The notes: generated from the letters alone by a model not told the origin. DNA of 64,000 nucleotides from Herbaspirillum sp. GW103 (GCF_000261365.1 NZ_AJVC01000003.1:1240001-1304000); one strand, 5' to 3'. Counted from the stretch's first letter, positions 49,801 through 58,900 are shown. Made by a program: numbers and translations.

Positions 49801-50011
49801 CCTGCCGCTGATGCTGGGCCATGGTGCCGGTTCCGAGCTGCGTCGTCCGCTGGGCTATGCGATGGTGGGCGGGCTGGTGCTGTCGCAGGCGCTCACGCTC
49901 TTCACCACGCCGGTGGTCTACCTTTATCTGGACCGCGCCCACTACTGGTACGAACGCAAGAAGAAGGCGCGCCAGCAACGCAAGGCGGCATGCCTGGCAC
50001 AGGAGCACTGA
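46859..50011 (+). CDS. RND efflux pump, HAE-1 type (MdtB/MdtC-like)
   Basis: Inner-membrane proton-driven pump, 1050 aa, twelve helices with two large periplasmic loops. The proton-relay pair is in VGFVVDDAIVMLENIYR; FIKRPIGTTLLAIAL at the N-terminus, GSTTFNTGQFFIALKPK, and LLIGIVKKNGIMMIDFAL are typical of MdtB/MdtC. The HME-type metal-pump features are not obvious, so drugs or amphiphiles are likelier substrates than copper, despite the metal-type regulators nearby. Only one pump gene is present, unlike MdtBC, so it may be a homotrimer. Start is GTG. Confidence 0.93.
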   Translation: MSVSATFIKRPIGTTLLAIALLLVGIAVWPLLPVAPLPQVDFPTLQVTAQLPGGSPETMASNVAQPLERQFSLIAGLSQMTSQSTLGTTQITLQFDLNRNIDAAALDVQAAINASTGQLPSNLPNPPTFRKINPADSPIMIMSVQSDALPLTVVNDYADNILAQQISQISGVGLVNVNGQQKPAVRIQVDPAKIATLGISLEDLRGVIATTTVNQPKGTVDGARQAFTVYTNDQLLKAEQWNDMVLAWRNGAPIRVRDIGVAVDGPENNKIAAWAFAGAANTADHTITNGRSIVLAITKQPGANVIETVGRIKAAMPRLRAAIPAAIHVNTLIDRTQTIRASVQDVEFTLVLTIALVVMVIFVFLRNVAATLIPSVTVPLAIMGTAGVMYVVGYSLDNLSLMALTIAVGFVVDDAIVMLENIYRYVEQGMTPLEAALKGAGEIGFTIISISVSLVAVFIPLLLMGGIVGRLFREFAVTVTLTIAVSVIISLTLTPMLCSRFLKNEHGHQHGKLYQWFERGFDAMLNGYKRALDVVMRHQFITLMSFIATVALTVVLFIFIPKGFFPQQDNGVIVGFAESSQDTSSAAMHERLLKVAEVVRRDPDVLGFAMSAGSTTFNTGQFFIALKPKDEGRTTNADEIIARLRPQVAKIQGVNLFMQASQDINVGGRLSRTQYQYTVTDTDLDELNVWAPRMLERLRRLPQLTDVASDQQNQAAAAVITIDRARASSFGISPSLIDATIYDAIGQRQVAQYFTQINSYHVILEVTPQLQKDPSLFDKLYLTSPLTGQQVPLSTFVKIDTSKTSYLSISHQSQFPAVTISFNLAKGVSLGEAVNVIQKTKDEMGVPQTLVGNFQGTAKAFGDSLASQPYLIAAALIAVYIVLGLLYESYIHPLTILSTLPSAGVGALLILMIGGYDLSVIALIGIILLIGIVKKNGIMMIDFALTAERSQGLKPEEAIYQACLLRFRPIMMTTMCALLSGLPLMLGHGAGSELRRPLGYAMVGGLVLSQALTLFTTPVVYLYLDRAHYWYERKKKARQQRKAACLAQEH

Positions 50012-50110
50012 GCCTGTGCAGCAGCGTCATCAACAAGGTCCGGCCGGGAAGGTAGAATCCGGCATGGGCGAGCGCCGGGGAATGTTCCTGGCGCCGCCAG
50101 TGGAGAGCGC

Positions 50111-50803
50111 ATGAAGATCCTGATAGTCGAAGATGAGCAAAAGATGTCCGAGTACCTCTGCAAGGGCCTCACCGAGCAGGGTTGCGCGGTCGATGTGGCC
50201 GGCAACGGGGTCGACGGACAACACCTGGCGATCCAGCATGACTATGACGTCATCGTGCTGGACGTCATGCTGCCGGGCCTGGATGGCTTTGCCGTGCTGC
50301 GTTCGCTGCGCACGGTCAAGCAGACGCCGGTCATCATGCTGACCGCACGGGACAGCGTGGAAGACCGTATCAAGGGCTTGCACGAGGGGGCCGACGACTA
50401 CCTCATCAAGCCCTTCTCCTTCCTCGAACTGCTGGCCCGTCTGCAGGCACTGACCCGCCGGGGACGTGTCCAGGAAGCACCGCAGCTGCGCATCGGCGAC
50501 CTGCAGATCGACCTGATCTCGCGCAAGGCCTTCCGCGGCGGGCTGCGCATCGACCTCACCGCCAAGGAGTTCGCTCTGCTGGCCGTGATGGCACGGCGCC
50601 AGGGGGAAATCCTCTCCAAGACGGCCATTGCCGAACTGGTCTGGGACATGAATTTCGACAGCAACACCAACGTGGTCGAAGTCGCCATCAAGCGCCTGCG
50701 CGCCAAGATCGACGCGCCCTTCGAACAGAAGCTGCTGCATACCGTGCGCGGCATGGGTTACGTGCTGGAGCCGCGCGCCACCTGTGACAGCGACGATGAG
50801 TGA
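50111..50803 (+). CDS. OmpR-family response regulator, CusR/CopR/IrlR type
   Basis: A 230-residue regulator: receiver with EDE (7-9), Asp51 ([11 protein letters not shown]) and Lys (YLIKPF), then a winged helix ([53 protein letters not shown]). The [10 protein letters not shown] and [12 protein letters not shown] patterns are those of heavy-metal regulators. It follows the pump gene by 99 bases and overlaps its kinase gene by 8. It probably binds the CusR-type box at 43897. Confidence 0.93.
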   Translation: MKILIVEDEQKMSEYLCKGLTEQGCAVDVAGNGVDGQHLAIQHDYDVIVLDVMLPGLDGFAVLRSLRTVKQTPVIMLTARDSVEDRIKGLHEGADDYLIKPFSFLELLARLQALTRRGRVQEAPQLRIGDLQIDLISRKAFRGGLRIDLTAKEFALLAVMARRQGEILSKTAIAELVWDMNFDSNTNVVEVAIKRLRAKIDAPFEQKLLHTVRGMGYVLEPRATCDSDDE

Positions 50804-52232
50804 GACGCCGATCCCGCAGGGGGCTCGCCTGAACAAACGCCGCCTGCCGCTGCAGCGCTCCATCACGGCGCGCCTGGTGCTCATGTCGGCGGTATCGGCA
50901 CTGCTCATCTTCGCCGTGGCTGCCGTGGTGCTCTACACCGTCCTCAAGGGCGAGCTGCTGCGCCATGAACGCGATTCCCTGTTCACTACCCTCAATGACA
51001 TCAGCTACCAGATCGAACGCGCCGGCACTACCGAACGCTGGAGCCGCGTACAACTGAAACTGTCCACCCTGTCGCAGGCGGACCAGCACGTATTCTTCTG
51101 GATCGCCAGCGAGGATGCACGCTTCACCTATGGCGATCTCACGCGGCTGTCCCCGGCGGCCATCAATCATGTGGATGGCAAGGAGGTCGGACGGCTGCAC
51201 CTGCCGGGGCGGGCCTATCCGCTGCACATCATGACGCGCACCCTGCCTGCCTTCGAGGAGCGCCCGGAAGTCCGGGTCACGGTCGGGGTCGACGGTGCGC
51301 CCTACTTCGAGATGCGGCGCACTTTTCTTCTGGCCACGAGCATTTCCTCACTGCTGGGCATCGTGCTGGCCGTCATTTCCAGCTACTGGATTGCGCGCGC
51401 CGGCCTGGCCCCTTTGCGCCGCATGTCGGCCCGCGCCCAGAGTTTCTCTCCGCGCAAGCTGTCGGCGCGCATGCCGGTGGAAGCCTTGCCGGACGAGCTG
51501 TCGGTCCTGGCCGATGCCTTCAACGGCGCGCTGGAACGCATCGAACAGGCCTATACGCAGCTTGAAGCCTTCAATGCCGACGTCGCCCACGAACTGCGTA
51601 CGCCCCTGGCCAACCTGATCGGCCAGACCCAGGTCGCGCTGGCGCGCGAACGCAGTGCGGGGGAATTCAAGGACGTGCTGCAATCCAATCTGGAAGAGCT
51701 GGACCGCATCCGCTCCATCGTCAACGACATGCTGTTCCTGGCGCGCTCCGACCAGGGCGAAGCCGCCACCGCACGGGTGCCGGTGCGGGTGGCCGAGGCG
51801 GTGCAGAAGACGGTGGATTTCTTCGAATTCGTGCTCGATGACACCGGCATGGCCATCACGGTGGCGGGCGACCTGGAGGCCACGGCCACCATGGAAACCG
51901 CGCTTTTCAAGCGCGCCCTGACCAACCTGATCCAGAACGCCATCCAGCATTCGCCGCAAGGTGCGCAGTTGCGCATTGACATCGCCAGCGGCGAAGACAT
52001 GGTGCGCGTGGCCGTCACCAATCCCGGCGCGGCCATCGACGAGCAACACCTGCCGCGCCTGTTCGACCGCTTCTATCGTGTCGACAGCGCGCGCCAGGAC
52101 ATCAACGGCAGCCACGGCCACGGCCTGGGCCTGGCCATCGTCAAGGCGGTGGCGCGCATGCACGGTGGACGGACCTTCGCCAGCAGCCGTGGCGGGTACA
52201 ACAGCATCGGCTTTACCATCGCGCGCCACTGA
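50796..52232 (+). CDS. Heavy-metal-type sensor histidine kinase (CusS-like)
   Basis: Membrane kinase of 478 aa: two transmembrane helices (about 28-50 and 170-192), periplasmic sensor, HAMP, H-box [12 protein letters not shown] (His265), N-box [13 protein letters not shown], and [21 protein letters not shown] 50796 overlaps the regulator stop and has support from that coupling; GTG 50784 is in frame. The periplasmic loop lacks an obvious Met/His metal-binding cluster, so the signal may not be a metal. Confidence 0.92.
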   Translation: MSETPIPQGARLNKRRLPLQRSITARLVLMSAVSALLIFAVAAVVLYTVLKGELLRHERDSLFTTLNDISYQIERAGTTERWSRVQLKLSTLSQADQHVFFWIASEDARFTYGDLTRLSPAAINHVDGKEVGRLHLPGRAYPLHIMTRTLPAFEERPEVRVTVGVDGAPYFEMRRTFLLATSISSLLGIVLAVISSYWIARAGLAPLRRMSARAQSFSPRKLSARMPVEALPDELSVLADAFNGALERIEQAYTQLEAFNADVAHELRTPLANLIGQTQVALARERSAGEFKDVLQSNLEELDRIRSIVNDMLFLARSDQGEAATARVPVRVAEAVQKTVDFFEFVLDDTGMAITVAGDLEATATMETALFKRALTNLIQNAIQHSPQGAQLRIDIASGEDMVRVAVTNPGAAIDEQHLPRLFDRFYRVDSARQDINGSHGHGLGLAIVKAVARMHGGRTFASSRGGYNSIGFTIARH

Positions 52233-52246
52233 GGCGCCCGATGGCC

Positions 52247-53197
52247 TCAATATCCGCGCTTCAGATCCACATTGGCGAGGATCTCGCCGGTCTTGCGGTA
52301 ATGGCGGATATTGGCCGCCACGATGGACGAGGCCGTCCCCGAATCGGTCGGTGCCGAACAATGCGGCAGTACCGTCACCGCAGGATGCGACCACGGCCAG
52401 GCGTCAGGCGGCAATGGTTCAGTCGCAAAGACGTCCAGCACCGCATGCCGCAACTGCCCCGCATCCAGTGCCTGATGCAGGGCGGCATCATCGATGATGG
52501 GTCCGCGCGCGAAATTGATGAGCTGTGCATCCGGTGGCAACAGCGCCAGCCGCGCGGCATCCAGCAAACCGCGTGTCTGGGCCGTCAGTGGCAGCAGGCA
52601 GACCAGAATGTCGGTCTGTGCCAGCATCTGTGCCAGTCCCTCCATCCCGCTACAGGTCTGCATACCCGGTATGCTGCGCGCACTGCGACTCCAGCCCGTC
52701 ACCGGAAAGCGCGCCTGGCACAGGGCCGCTGCTGCCGCTTCACCCAGGGCACCGAGCCCGAGGATGCCCACGCGACGCTGCTCCGGCAGCGCGTAGTCCA
52801 GCGGCTGCCATTGCCGCGCCTGCTGCTGGCGGGCGTAATACGGCATGTCGCGGTGCAGGTAGAGGGTCCAGGCCAGTACCGCTTCGGCCATGGTGGCAGC
52901 CAACCGGGGATCGACCAGACGCGTGATCTGCAGACCGCTCTGATCGAGATCGGCCACCAGCCGCTCCACCCCGGCCCAGACGCTATGGACCCACTGCAAT
53001 TGCGGCAGCAGTTTCAGTTGCGCCGGATCGGGATTGGCGACGATGGCCACGCGGCATTGCGCGCGTCGCGTTTCATCCAGGTCGGCATAGGCCAGGATCT
53101 CTTCTTCCGGCATGGCCGCGCGCAAGCACTGCAACCAGGCGGCTACCGAGGCGGCATCGCCCTGGCTGACGAAGGCAATCGGCGTGACAGCGCTCAT
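52247..53197 (-). CDS. ghrA: D-2-hydroxyacid dehydrogenase, glyoxylate/hydroxypyruvate reductase A type
   Basis: A 316-residue NAD(P)H-dependent reductase. Rossmann motif RVGILGLGALGEAAA, the catalytic Arg in LINFARGPIIDDAAL, Glu in VFATEPLPPDAWPWSHP and His in VLPHCSAPT are those of GhrA-type enzymes. ATG 53197 overlaps the VOC stop (ATGA). It reduces glyoxylate or hydroxypyruvate in known homologues. The gene ends 15 bases from the convergent kinase gene. Confidence 0.9.
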   Translation of the reverse strand: MSAVTPIAFVSQGDAASVAAWLQCLRAAMPEEEILAYADLDETRRAQCRVAIVANPDPAQLKLLPQLQWVHSVWAGVERLVADLDQSGLQITRLVDPRLAATMAEAVLAWTLYLHRDMPYYARQQQARQWQPLDYALPEQRRVGILGLGALGEAAAAALCQARFPVTGWSRSARSIPGMQTCSGMEGLAQMLAQTDILVCLLPLTAQTRGLLDAARLALLPPDAQLINFARGPIIDDAALHQALDAGQLRHAVLDVFATEPLPPDAWPWSHPAVTVLPHCSAPTDSGTASSIVAANIRHYRKTGEILANVDLKRGY

Positions 53198-53610
53198 TTG
53201 GCGTACACCGTGGCCAGATCGCGGAAGCCTTTGACTTCGATGGGGTTGCCCGAGGGATCCAGGAAGAACATCGTGGCCTGCTCGCCTGGCTCGCCGGCAA
53301 AGCGGATCTGCGGTGCCAGCACGAACTGCAGCGCGCCGCTGGCGGCAAGACGGTCGGCCAGTTGCTGCCATTGATCCAATGGCAGGATCACGCCCAGATG
53401 CGGCATGGGCACCAGGTGATGACCGACATGACCGGTGTTGCTCACGGCAAAGGGTTCGCCCAGGTGCAGCGAGAGCTGGTGACCGAAGAAGTCAATGTCG
53501 ACCCAGGTGTCGGTGCTGCGCCCTTCGGCGCAGCCCAGCAGATCGCAATAAAAGCGGCGCGCCTGGTCGAGGTCGCGCACGTGATAGGCCAGGTGGAAGA
53601 TGGATGGCAT
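53194..53610 (-). CDS. VOC-superfamily (glyoxalase/dioxygenase-like) protein
   Basis: A 138-residue single VOC domain: HLAYHVRDLDQARRFYCDLLGC (first metal His), GHHLVPMPHLGVIL and FFLDPSGNPIEVKGF (last metal Glu). Metal-dependent small-molecule enzyme or binding protein; substrate not told by sequence. ATG 53610 gives the usual VOC start. Translationally coupled to ghrA. Confidence 0.87.
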   Translation of the reverse strand: MPSIFHLAYHVRDLDQARRFYCDLLGCAEGRSTDTWVDIDFFGHQLSLHLGEPFAVSNTGHVGHHLVPMPHLGVILPLDQWQQLADRLAASGALQFVLAPQIRFAGEPGEQATMFFLDPSGNPIEVKGFRDLATVYAK

Positions 53611-53722
53611 GAAAAGTCCCGGATCGGCAGGCTGGTTGCGAAAGCCGACTAGCATACCGCAATGGGCGTGCTTGTATGGAAACATGCCAACGATGCTTCC
53701 ATACAATCGCGCCGAAACGCCA

Positions 53723-53736
53723 TTGACATGCGTCAA
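53723..53736. promoter_or_regulatory. FNR/ANR-type binding site upstream of uspA
   Basis: TTGACATGCGTCAA is a perfect palindrome of the TTGAC-N4-GTCAA form used by FNR/ANR/Dnr regulators, about 104 bases before the UspA start. Oxygen-limited induction of UspA genes by such sites is well known. The site also lies in the divergent region of the VOC-ghrA pair (113 bases from its start). Confidence 0.65.
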
Positions 53737-53839
53737 GCAGCCCCGGATTTGCGCTGGACGCCTGCCCACGTCCGGCCTACTCTGAAGACATGGCATTCCG
53801 CTGCGGATGCCTTCCCCCACGAATCTCCGAGGAGCCACC

Positions 53840-54664
53840 ATGAGCTACAAGTCCATCCTGGTCCATGTCGACCAGTCGCGTCACGCCGCCCAGCGCATCC
53901 GCATTGCCGCCGAACTGGCCCGCGCACAGCAGGCGCACCTGATCGGCAGTGCCGTCAGCGGCATCTCCAGCTTCATCACCATGGAAGGCGCCGCCTACGT
54001 TGCGGCGCAGATGGATGGTTTCCGCGACCGTGCCCTGGCTGCGCTGGAAAACTTCGACAAGATCGCCAACAGCGTGGGCGTGCCCTCCTGCGAAAAGCGC
54101 TTCGTCGATGACGACGCCGAAGGCGGTCTGGCTCTGCAGGCGCGCTATGCCGACCTGGTGGTGGTCAGCCAGGCCGACCTCGATGATGCCGACGACAGCT
54201 TCCTCACCGACCTGCCCGAATACGTCATGCTCAATTCACCGCGTCCGGTACTGATCATCCCCAGCGCGGGTGAATTCAGGCAGGTGGGCAAGAATGCGCT
54301 CATCGCCTGGGACGGCAGCATGGAATCGACCCGCGCCATCACCGCCGCCCTGCCCTTGCTGCGGCAGGCCGACAACGTCACGGTGGTGCTCTTCAATTCC
54401 GACAAGCGCCTGGGCACACACGGTGAGCAGCCCGGCGCCGACATCGCGCTCTACCTGGCGCGCCATGGCGTGAAGGTGGAAGTGGCGCAGGAACAGACCA
54501 CGCTCGATATCGGCAATGCCCTGCTCTCGCTGGCGGCCGACAAGGGTTCCGACCTGCTGGTCATGGGCGGTTATGGTCACACCCGCTTCCGCGAAGTGCT
54601 GCTGGGCGGCGTGACGCTGACCATCCTCAAAACCATGACGCTGCCGGTGCTGATGGCGCACTGA
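53840..54664 (+). CDS. Universal stress protein, tandem UspA domains
   Basis: A 274-residue protein of two UspA domains. The first (3-140) lacks the ATP motif; the second ends with GGYGHTRFREVLLGGVTLTILK, the G-x2-G-x9-G nucleotide motif. GAGGAG precedes ATG 53840. An FNR-type box upstream suggests induction at low oxygen. Role: stress survival, molecular target unknown. Confidence 0.92.
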   Translation: MSYKSILVHVDQSRHAAQRIRIAAELARAQQAHLIGSAVSGISSFITMEGAAYVAAQMDGFRDRALAALENFDKIANSVGVPSCEKRFVDDDAEGGLALQARYADLVVVSQADLDDADDSFLTDLPEYVMLNSPRPVLIIPSAGEFRQVGKNALIAWDGSMESTRAITAALPLLRQADNVTVVLFNSDKRLGTHGEQPGADIALYLARHGVKVEVAQEQTTLDIGNALLSLAADKGSDLLVMGGYGHTRFREVLLGGVTLTILKTMTLPVLMAH

Positions 54665-54689
54665 CACCATCAGCATGACCTGCGCTGAG

Positions 54690-55940
54690 TCAGCGCGCTT
54701 GCACCACCGGCCCCTCGCGGGCCGGTGTCTTTTGGGCGGCCAGACGATCACGCTGTTGCAGGCGCGCACGGCGCTTGCGCACCCAGATGATCACGCCAGT
54801 CACCGACAACATCGCCACCAGCACGCCCATCAAGGAAATCAGCACGCGTCCGGTCAGCCCGAGAATGCGGCCCGAATGCAGCGGGAACTGGGCCTGCAGG
54901 AAGATATCGCCGGCACTGCCGCGACCGGGAATCTTGCCGCCTTCATAGGCGCCGCTCATGGCATCGAAATACAGCCAGGCATTGCCCAGCCCCACATCGC
55001 CATGGTCGTTGCCAGGCTGGAAGAAACCCACCCCATAGACGCCAAACATGCCCGAATAGAAGACCCCGCCGACCGGCTCGGTCAGCCCCAGCTTCTGTCC
55101 TTGCGCGCGCCCCAGGGCCACGGCCTGTTCGCGTGAAATACGCGGCTCCGGCACTTTGTCGGGCGCGATCGGGGTGCGCGTATCGAAGGGGCCGGCGCTC
55201 AGCGTGGAAACGCTCTGCAGGATGGGACGCATGACCTGGCGCTCCAGGTTCATCGACACCGAGGTCACCGCCAGTATCAGCAGCAAGCCCCAGATCCAGA
55301 CACCGCCCGAGCGATGCAGATCGAAATTGAGCTTGTGTCCGCCCTCGCGCCAGCGGAAGGCCAGCGACTTGCGCCAGCTGCGCCAGTTGGGGAAAGACAG
55401 ATAGAGCGCAATGAAGCAATCCAGTGTCCACACGATGCCGATGATGCCCATGAGCCAGATGCCGGTCTCGATGCCGCCCACGTCCGGCAGGTGCATCGTG
55501 TAGTGCAGCTTGTAGAGGAAGGGCAGCAGGTTTTCCCGCGCCAGCGAGATCGCGCCCCACATGCGGCGCCCCTGTATGTCGCCGGTGACCGGATCGACCG
55601 CGATCTGGTTGTAATCCAGCACCGGCAGCTTGCCGGTAGCCGGATCCAGGCGTGGCTCGACCATCATGCTGATGGTGTGACCGGGTTCGGCCTCGGTGAG
55701 CACATAGGTCACGCGCAAGGCGGGCTCGGCAGCTTCCACGCGCCGTGCCAGTTCCAGGCCCGGCAACGGCGGCCCGGCGTCGGGGCGGTCGGCGCTGCGG
55801 GCATGGAACAGTTGCGGATTGAGCCAGGCATCCAGTTCGTGATCCCAGGAGATCAACGCGCCGGTCACGCCGGCGATGAACAGGAACACGGCCACGGCCA
55901 GGCCGAACCAGCGATGGAGGAGGACGAGAATTGCACGCAT
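54690..55940 (-). CDS. PepSY-associated transmembrane protein, siderophore-uptake partner
   Basis: A 416-residue inner-membrane protein of the PepSY_TM family with four main helices: VLLHRWFGLAVAVFLFIAGVTGALISWDHELDAWLNP, IWLMGIIGIVWTLDCFIALYLSFP, GGVWIWGLLLILAVTSVSMNLE and LISLMGVLVAMLSVTGVIIWVRKRR. The His residues in LHRW and LHYTMH are typical. Related proteins reduce or process ferric siderophores at the membrane. It follows the TonB receptor gene by 66 bases in the same direction. Confidence 0.87.
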   Translation of the reverse strand: MRAILVLLHRWFGLAVAVFLFIAGVTGALISWDHELDAWLNPQLFHARSADRPDAGPPLPGLELARRVEAAEPALRVTYVLTEAEPGHTISMMVEPRLDPATGKLPVLDYNQIAVDPVTGDIQGRRMWGAISLARENLLPFLYKLHYTMHLPDVGGIETGIWLMGIIGIVWTLDCFIALYLSFPNWRSWRKSLAFRWREGGHKLNFDLHRSGGVWIWGLLLILAVTSVSMNLERQVMRPILQSVSTLSAGPFDTRTPIAPDKVPEPRISREQAVALGRAQGQKLGLTEPVGGVFYSGMFGVYGVGFFQPGNDHGDVGLGNAWLYFDAMSGAYEGGKIPGRGSAGDIFLQAQFPLHSGRILGLTGRVLISLMGVLVAMLSVTGVIIWVRKRRARLQQRDRLAAQKTPAREGPVVQAR

Positions 55941-56006
55941 GGGCTGACTTACCTGGCTAGATGGCGGAGTGATTCAGGGGCTGCTCGGAAGGCGACCATG
56001 ACCGGG

Positions 56007-58193
56007 TCAGAAATCGACCTTGGCCGACACGCTGAAGGTACGCGGGTCACCCGGCTTGATGTAGTTCTCGTACTGGTATTGCCAGTAGCGCTTGTCCAGC
56101 AGATTGTTGACGGACGCCCGGAAGGTCGTGTCGTGTTGCCCGATGCGCGTGGTGTAGCTGGCACCCAGATTGAACAGGGTGTAACTGGCCAGTTCAATGT
56201 CATTGGCTGCACGCACCATGGTGCTGCCGGTGAACTTGGCATCGGCCGACAGCTTCAGGCCGGCCACCTGCGGCACCAGGTAGGACACCCGGGCCGTGGC
56301 CATGTTGCGCGGTGCACCGGCCACACGGTTGCCGTTGTAGGTATTGCCCTGGTCGTACTTGGCATCGAGCAGCATCAGGCTGCCTGCGACCAGCCACCGT
56401 GCCGTCGGGCGATAGGCCGCGCCCAGCTCCAGGCCCTGGTAGTTGGACTGGCCATCCTGCACCAGCGCGCCATTGCGCGTGTATTCGGAAGCCCGCTCGA
56501 TGCGGAACAGCGCGGCGGTGGCGCTCCAGTTCTGCTGATCGGTCTTGGCGCCGACCTCATATTGCTTGCTCTTGAGCGGCTTCAACTGGCTGCCGTAGTT
56601 GGTGTTGGTCACGCCGGGGACACCGCCCTGCTCCAGCGATTCCACATAGCTGGTGTAGAGGGTGGTATTGCGCTCGGGCTTGAACATGAGGGCGACTGTC
56701 GGCGTCAGGGCCGACTTGTCGTAACGCGAACTGAGTGCACCGGCGGTGGTGAAGTTGTCCTGCTTGAACTGGTTGTAGCGGCCACCGGCCAGCAGTGACC
56801 AGCGTTCCGAGAAGTTCAGCGTATCGCTGGCAAAGATCGCCTGCTGGCTGATGATGGCGTTGTGATAGGTCTGCAGGCCGGTGTTGCTGTAGTAGGCATT
56901 GGTATTGGGCACATACAGATTGCCGCTGCCGATCTGCTGGTACACCGAACTGATCGAATAATCATTGACCTGCTTCTGCCATGACGCCCCCAGCACCAAC
57001 TGATGGTCGATGCCGCCGGTGCGGGCATTGCCCTCCAGCATGGCCTGCCACTGGTCGAAGGTATGGCCCTCGCGGCTGTCGGAACGCCAGTCGGCATAGT
57101 TGCCTGCCGCATCCGAGAGCATGGCGATGTCTTCATTGCGGAAGCGCTTGGCCGTGCTGTGGCTGTAACTCAGGTTGGCCTTCCAGTCGGCGTTGAGCCG
57201 ATAGGTCAACCCGGTCTGGTAGAACTGGAAGTTGGTGTCCAGATGCTGGCCGGGGCCGGCCAGGGTCTTGTCGCTGCCGCTCACTACCGAGGGCAGCGCG
57301 CTGCCGCTCAGGCTGCTGGTCACGAAGGACGGCGTCTGGTCGGTGGAATTGCTGTTCTGCCAGATGGCCTGGAAATCCCAGGTCAGGTCGCGCGTCAGAC
57401 GTCCGTCCAGCGTCAGCGAGGCCGAGTTGCGGCGCAGGTGGCCATCATTGAAGGTCTGGCCCTGGTCATGCGTGACGTTGAGGCGATAACCGAACATGTT
57501 GTCGTTGCCGAAGCGCCCGCCCAGGTCGATGTGCTCGCTCCAGATGCTGTTGCTGGTGTAGCCCACCGAGACGCTGCGCACGGGGGTGTCGGTCGGTTTC
57601 TTGGTGACGTAGTTGAGTACCCCGCCCGGCGAGCCGAATCCATACATGAAGCCGGCCGAGCCCTTGAGCAGGTCGACCCGCTCGAAGTGATCGTAGGGCA
57701 ACGTGATGCCATAGCCGAGGAAAGGCTTGCCATCGATGCGGAAGGAATTCTGCCAGTCGGCAGGGAGGCCGCGAATGGTGATGTAGGAGGCCCAGGCACT
57801 GTAACCACCGCTGTTGTCGCTGACCGAAGCCTCGTTGTAGAACAGGTCGCCAAGCTTGTTGACCTGCTTGTCGGCCAGGTCGGCAGCGGTGATGCTGGTG
57901 ACGGAGAAAGGTGTCTCCAGCAGCGAACGCGATCCCAATGCACCCGCGCTGGACTGGCTTTGCAGGTGCTGCGTTGCCTCGCCTGTGCCAGTGGCGGAGA
58001 CGGTCACGGTCGGCAACTGCACGCTGCCAGCGTCATTGGCATCGCTCTCGGCAGTGCCGGTCTGTACCGCCTGCGCCACCGCCAGTGCAGGCGCGCCGGC
58101 CAGCGCCATGCTGATGAAAACCGGGCGCAAGGCGCGATACATGGCGCGGGGACGAGCGCGCAGCGACGACTGGATCAAGGGTTTCCTCTTCAT
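56007..58193 (-). CDS. TonB-dependent siderophore receptor
   Basis: Outer-membrane receptor of 728 aa. Signal peptide at the N-terminus (MALAGAPALAVAQA), a putative TonB box region (PTVTVSA), plug domain (LLETPFSVTSITAADLADKQ, YITIRGLPADWQNSFRIDG, VDLLKGSAGFMYGFGSPGGVLNYVTKKP) and a 22-strand barrel ending with Phe (DPRTFSVSAKVDF), as required for outer-membrane insertion. It imports a ferric siderophore of unknown type. Fur-like site upstream and PepSY gene downstream support an iron-uptake unit. Confidence 0.93.
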   Translation of the reverse strand: MKRKPLIQSSLRARPRAMYRALRPVFISMALAGAPALAVAQAVQTGTAESDANDAGSVQLPTVTVSATGTGEATQHLQSQSSAGALGSRSLLETPFSVTSITAADLADKQVNKLGDLFYNEASVSDNSGGYSAWASYITIRGLPADWQNSFRIDGKPFLGYGITLPYDHFERVDLLKGSAGFMYGFGSPGGVLNYVTKKPTDTPVRSVSVGYTSNSIWSEHIDLGGRFGNDNMFGYRLNVTHDQGQTFNDGHLRRNSASLTLDGRLTRDLTWDFQAIWQNSNSTDQTPSFVTSSLSGSALPSVVSGSDKTLAGPGQHLDTNFQFYQTGLTYRLNADWKANLSYSHSTAKRFRNEDIAMLSDAAGNYADWRSDSREGHTFDQWQAMLEGNARTGGIDHQLVLGASWQKQVNDYSISSVYQQIGSGNLYVPNTNAYYSNTGLQTYHNAIISQQAIFASDTLNFSERWSLLAGGRYNQFKQDNFTTAGALSSRYDKSALTPTVALMFKPERNTTLYTSYVESLEQGGVPGVTNTNYGSQLKPLKSKQYEVGAKTDQQNWSATAALFRIERASEYTRNGALVQDGQSNYQGLELGAAYRPTARWLVAGSLMLLDAKYDQGNTYNGNRVAGAPRNMATARVSYLVPQVAGLKLSADAKFTGSTMVRAANDIELASYTLFNLGASYTTRIGQHDTTFRASVNNLLDKRYWQYQYENYIKPGDPRTFSVSAKVDF

Positions 58194-58215
58194 ATTGATT
58201 AACTTTAATGCGAAC

Positions 58216-58234
58216 GATAATAGTTCTTATTTAT
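58216..58234 (-). promoter_or_regulatory. Fur-box-like site upstream of the TonB receptor
   Basis: The AT-rich GATAATAGTTCTTATTT matches the Fur consensus at about two thirds of positions and lies 23 bases before the receptor start. It fits iron repression of the receptor-PepSY unit. The rest of the 58194-58424 gap looks like ordinary promoter DNA. Confidence 0.55.
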
Positions 58235-58424
58235 TTTAAGCAATATGACGGAAAAAAGAAAGTTTCCTGACAAGTCTTCACCCCTGCCCGCTTCGCTGTC
58301 TCGAAATAATGAGAAAAGTCTTTGGAATAACTTCGGACTCCGCTTGATCTCTTTCAGCTTATAAGCAACAAGCGCGCAACTCGGCTTACCTTCGTGTTGT
58401 TTCAACCATGAAGAGGAGCAGCAC

Positions 58425-58898
58425 ATGGCCAGAGCCATCATCCGCCAAGGCGATCCCACTTCTCACGGCGGCATCGTGCAGGAAGGCTTTTCCAACTTCA
58501 CGCTGTTTGGCAAGCCCATGGCCGGCGTGGGGCATCGCGGTTATTGCCCGCAATGTCGCAGCGTGTTCAGCATTGTCGAGGGCGCGGAGCAGTTTCGCTA
58601 TCTGGGGCGTCAGGTGGCGGTGGAAGGGATGATGACCTCATGCGGTGCCGTGCTGCAGGCGACCCAGCGGCAGGTCACGGCGGATGAGTTCACGGCGACG
58701 GCGCAGCCCGCACAGACCCGCTATGGCGATCGTTACCTCCTGCGCGACCAGCACGGCAACCCGATTGCCCATGCCGAATATGCCTTGTCGATCGCCGGCG
58801 GAGCGCCGCAGTTCGGCCTCACCGACGCGCATGGCCGCACCCACATGACTGCAACGGCGGCGCAGCGGTGGGAGGTGGATATTTATCTGGAGGGCTGA
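58425..58898 (+). CDS. PAAR-domain protein with C-terminal extension
   Basis: A 157-residue protein: residues 1-90 are a PAAR domain (GDPTSHGGIVQEG, GVGHRGYCPQCRSVFSI, MTSCGAVLQA) and 95-157 a beta-rich extension (YLLRDQHGNPIAHAEYALSIAGG...LTDAHGRTHM). This extension resembles the adaptor parts found behind some PAAR domains. GAGGAGC precedes ATG 58425. It is followed 2 bases later by the putative effector gene, so it probably carries that effector on the T6SS spike. It has no flanking T6SS structural genes. Confidence 0.88.
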   Translation: MARAIIRQGDPTSHGGIVQEGFSNFTLFGKPMAGVGHRGYCPQCRSVFSIVEGAEQFRYLGRQVAVEGMMTSCGAVLQATQRQVTADEFTATAQPAQTRYGDRYLLRDQHGNPIAHAEYALSIAGGAPQFGLTDAHGRTHMTATAAQRWEVDIYLEG

Positions 58899-58900
58899 CG

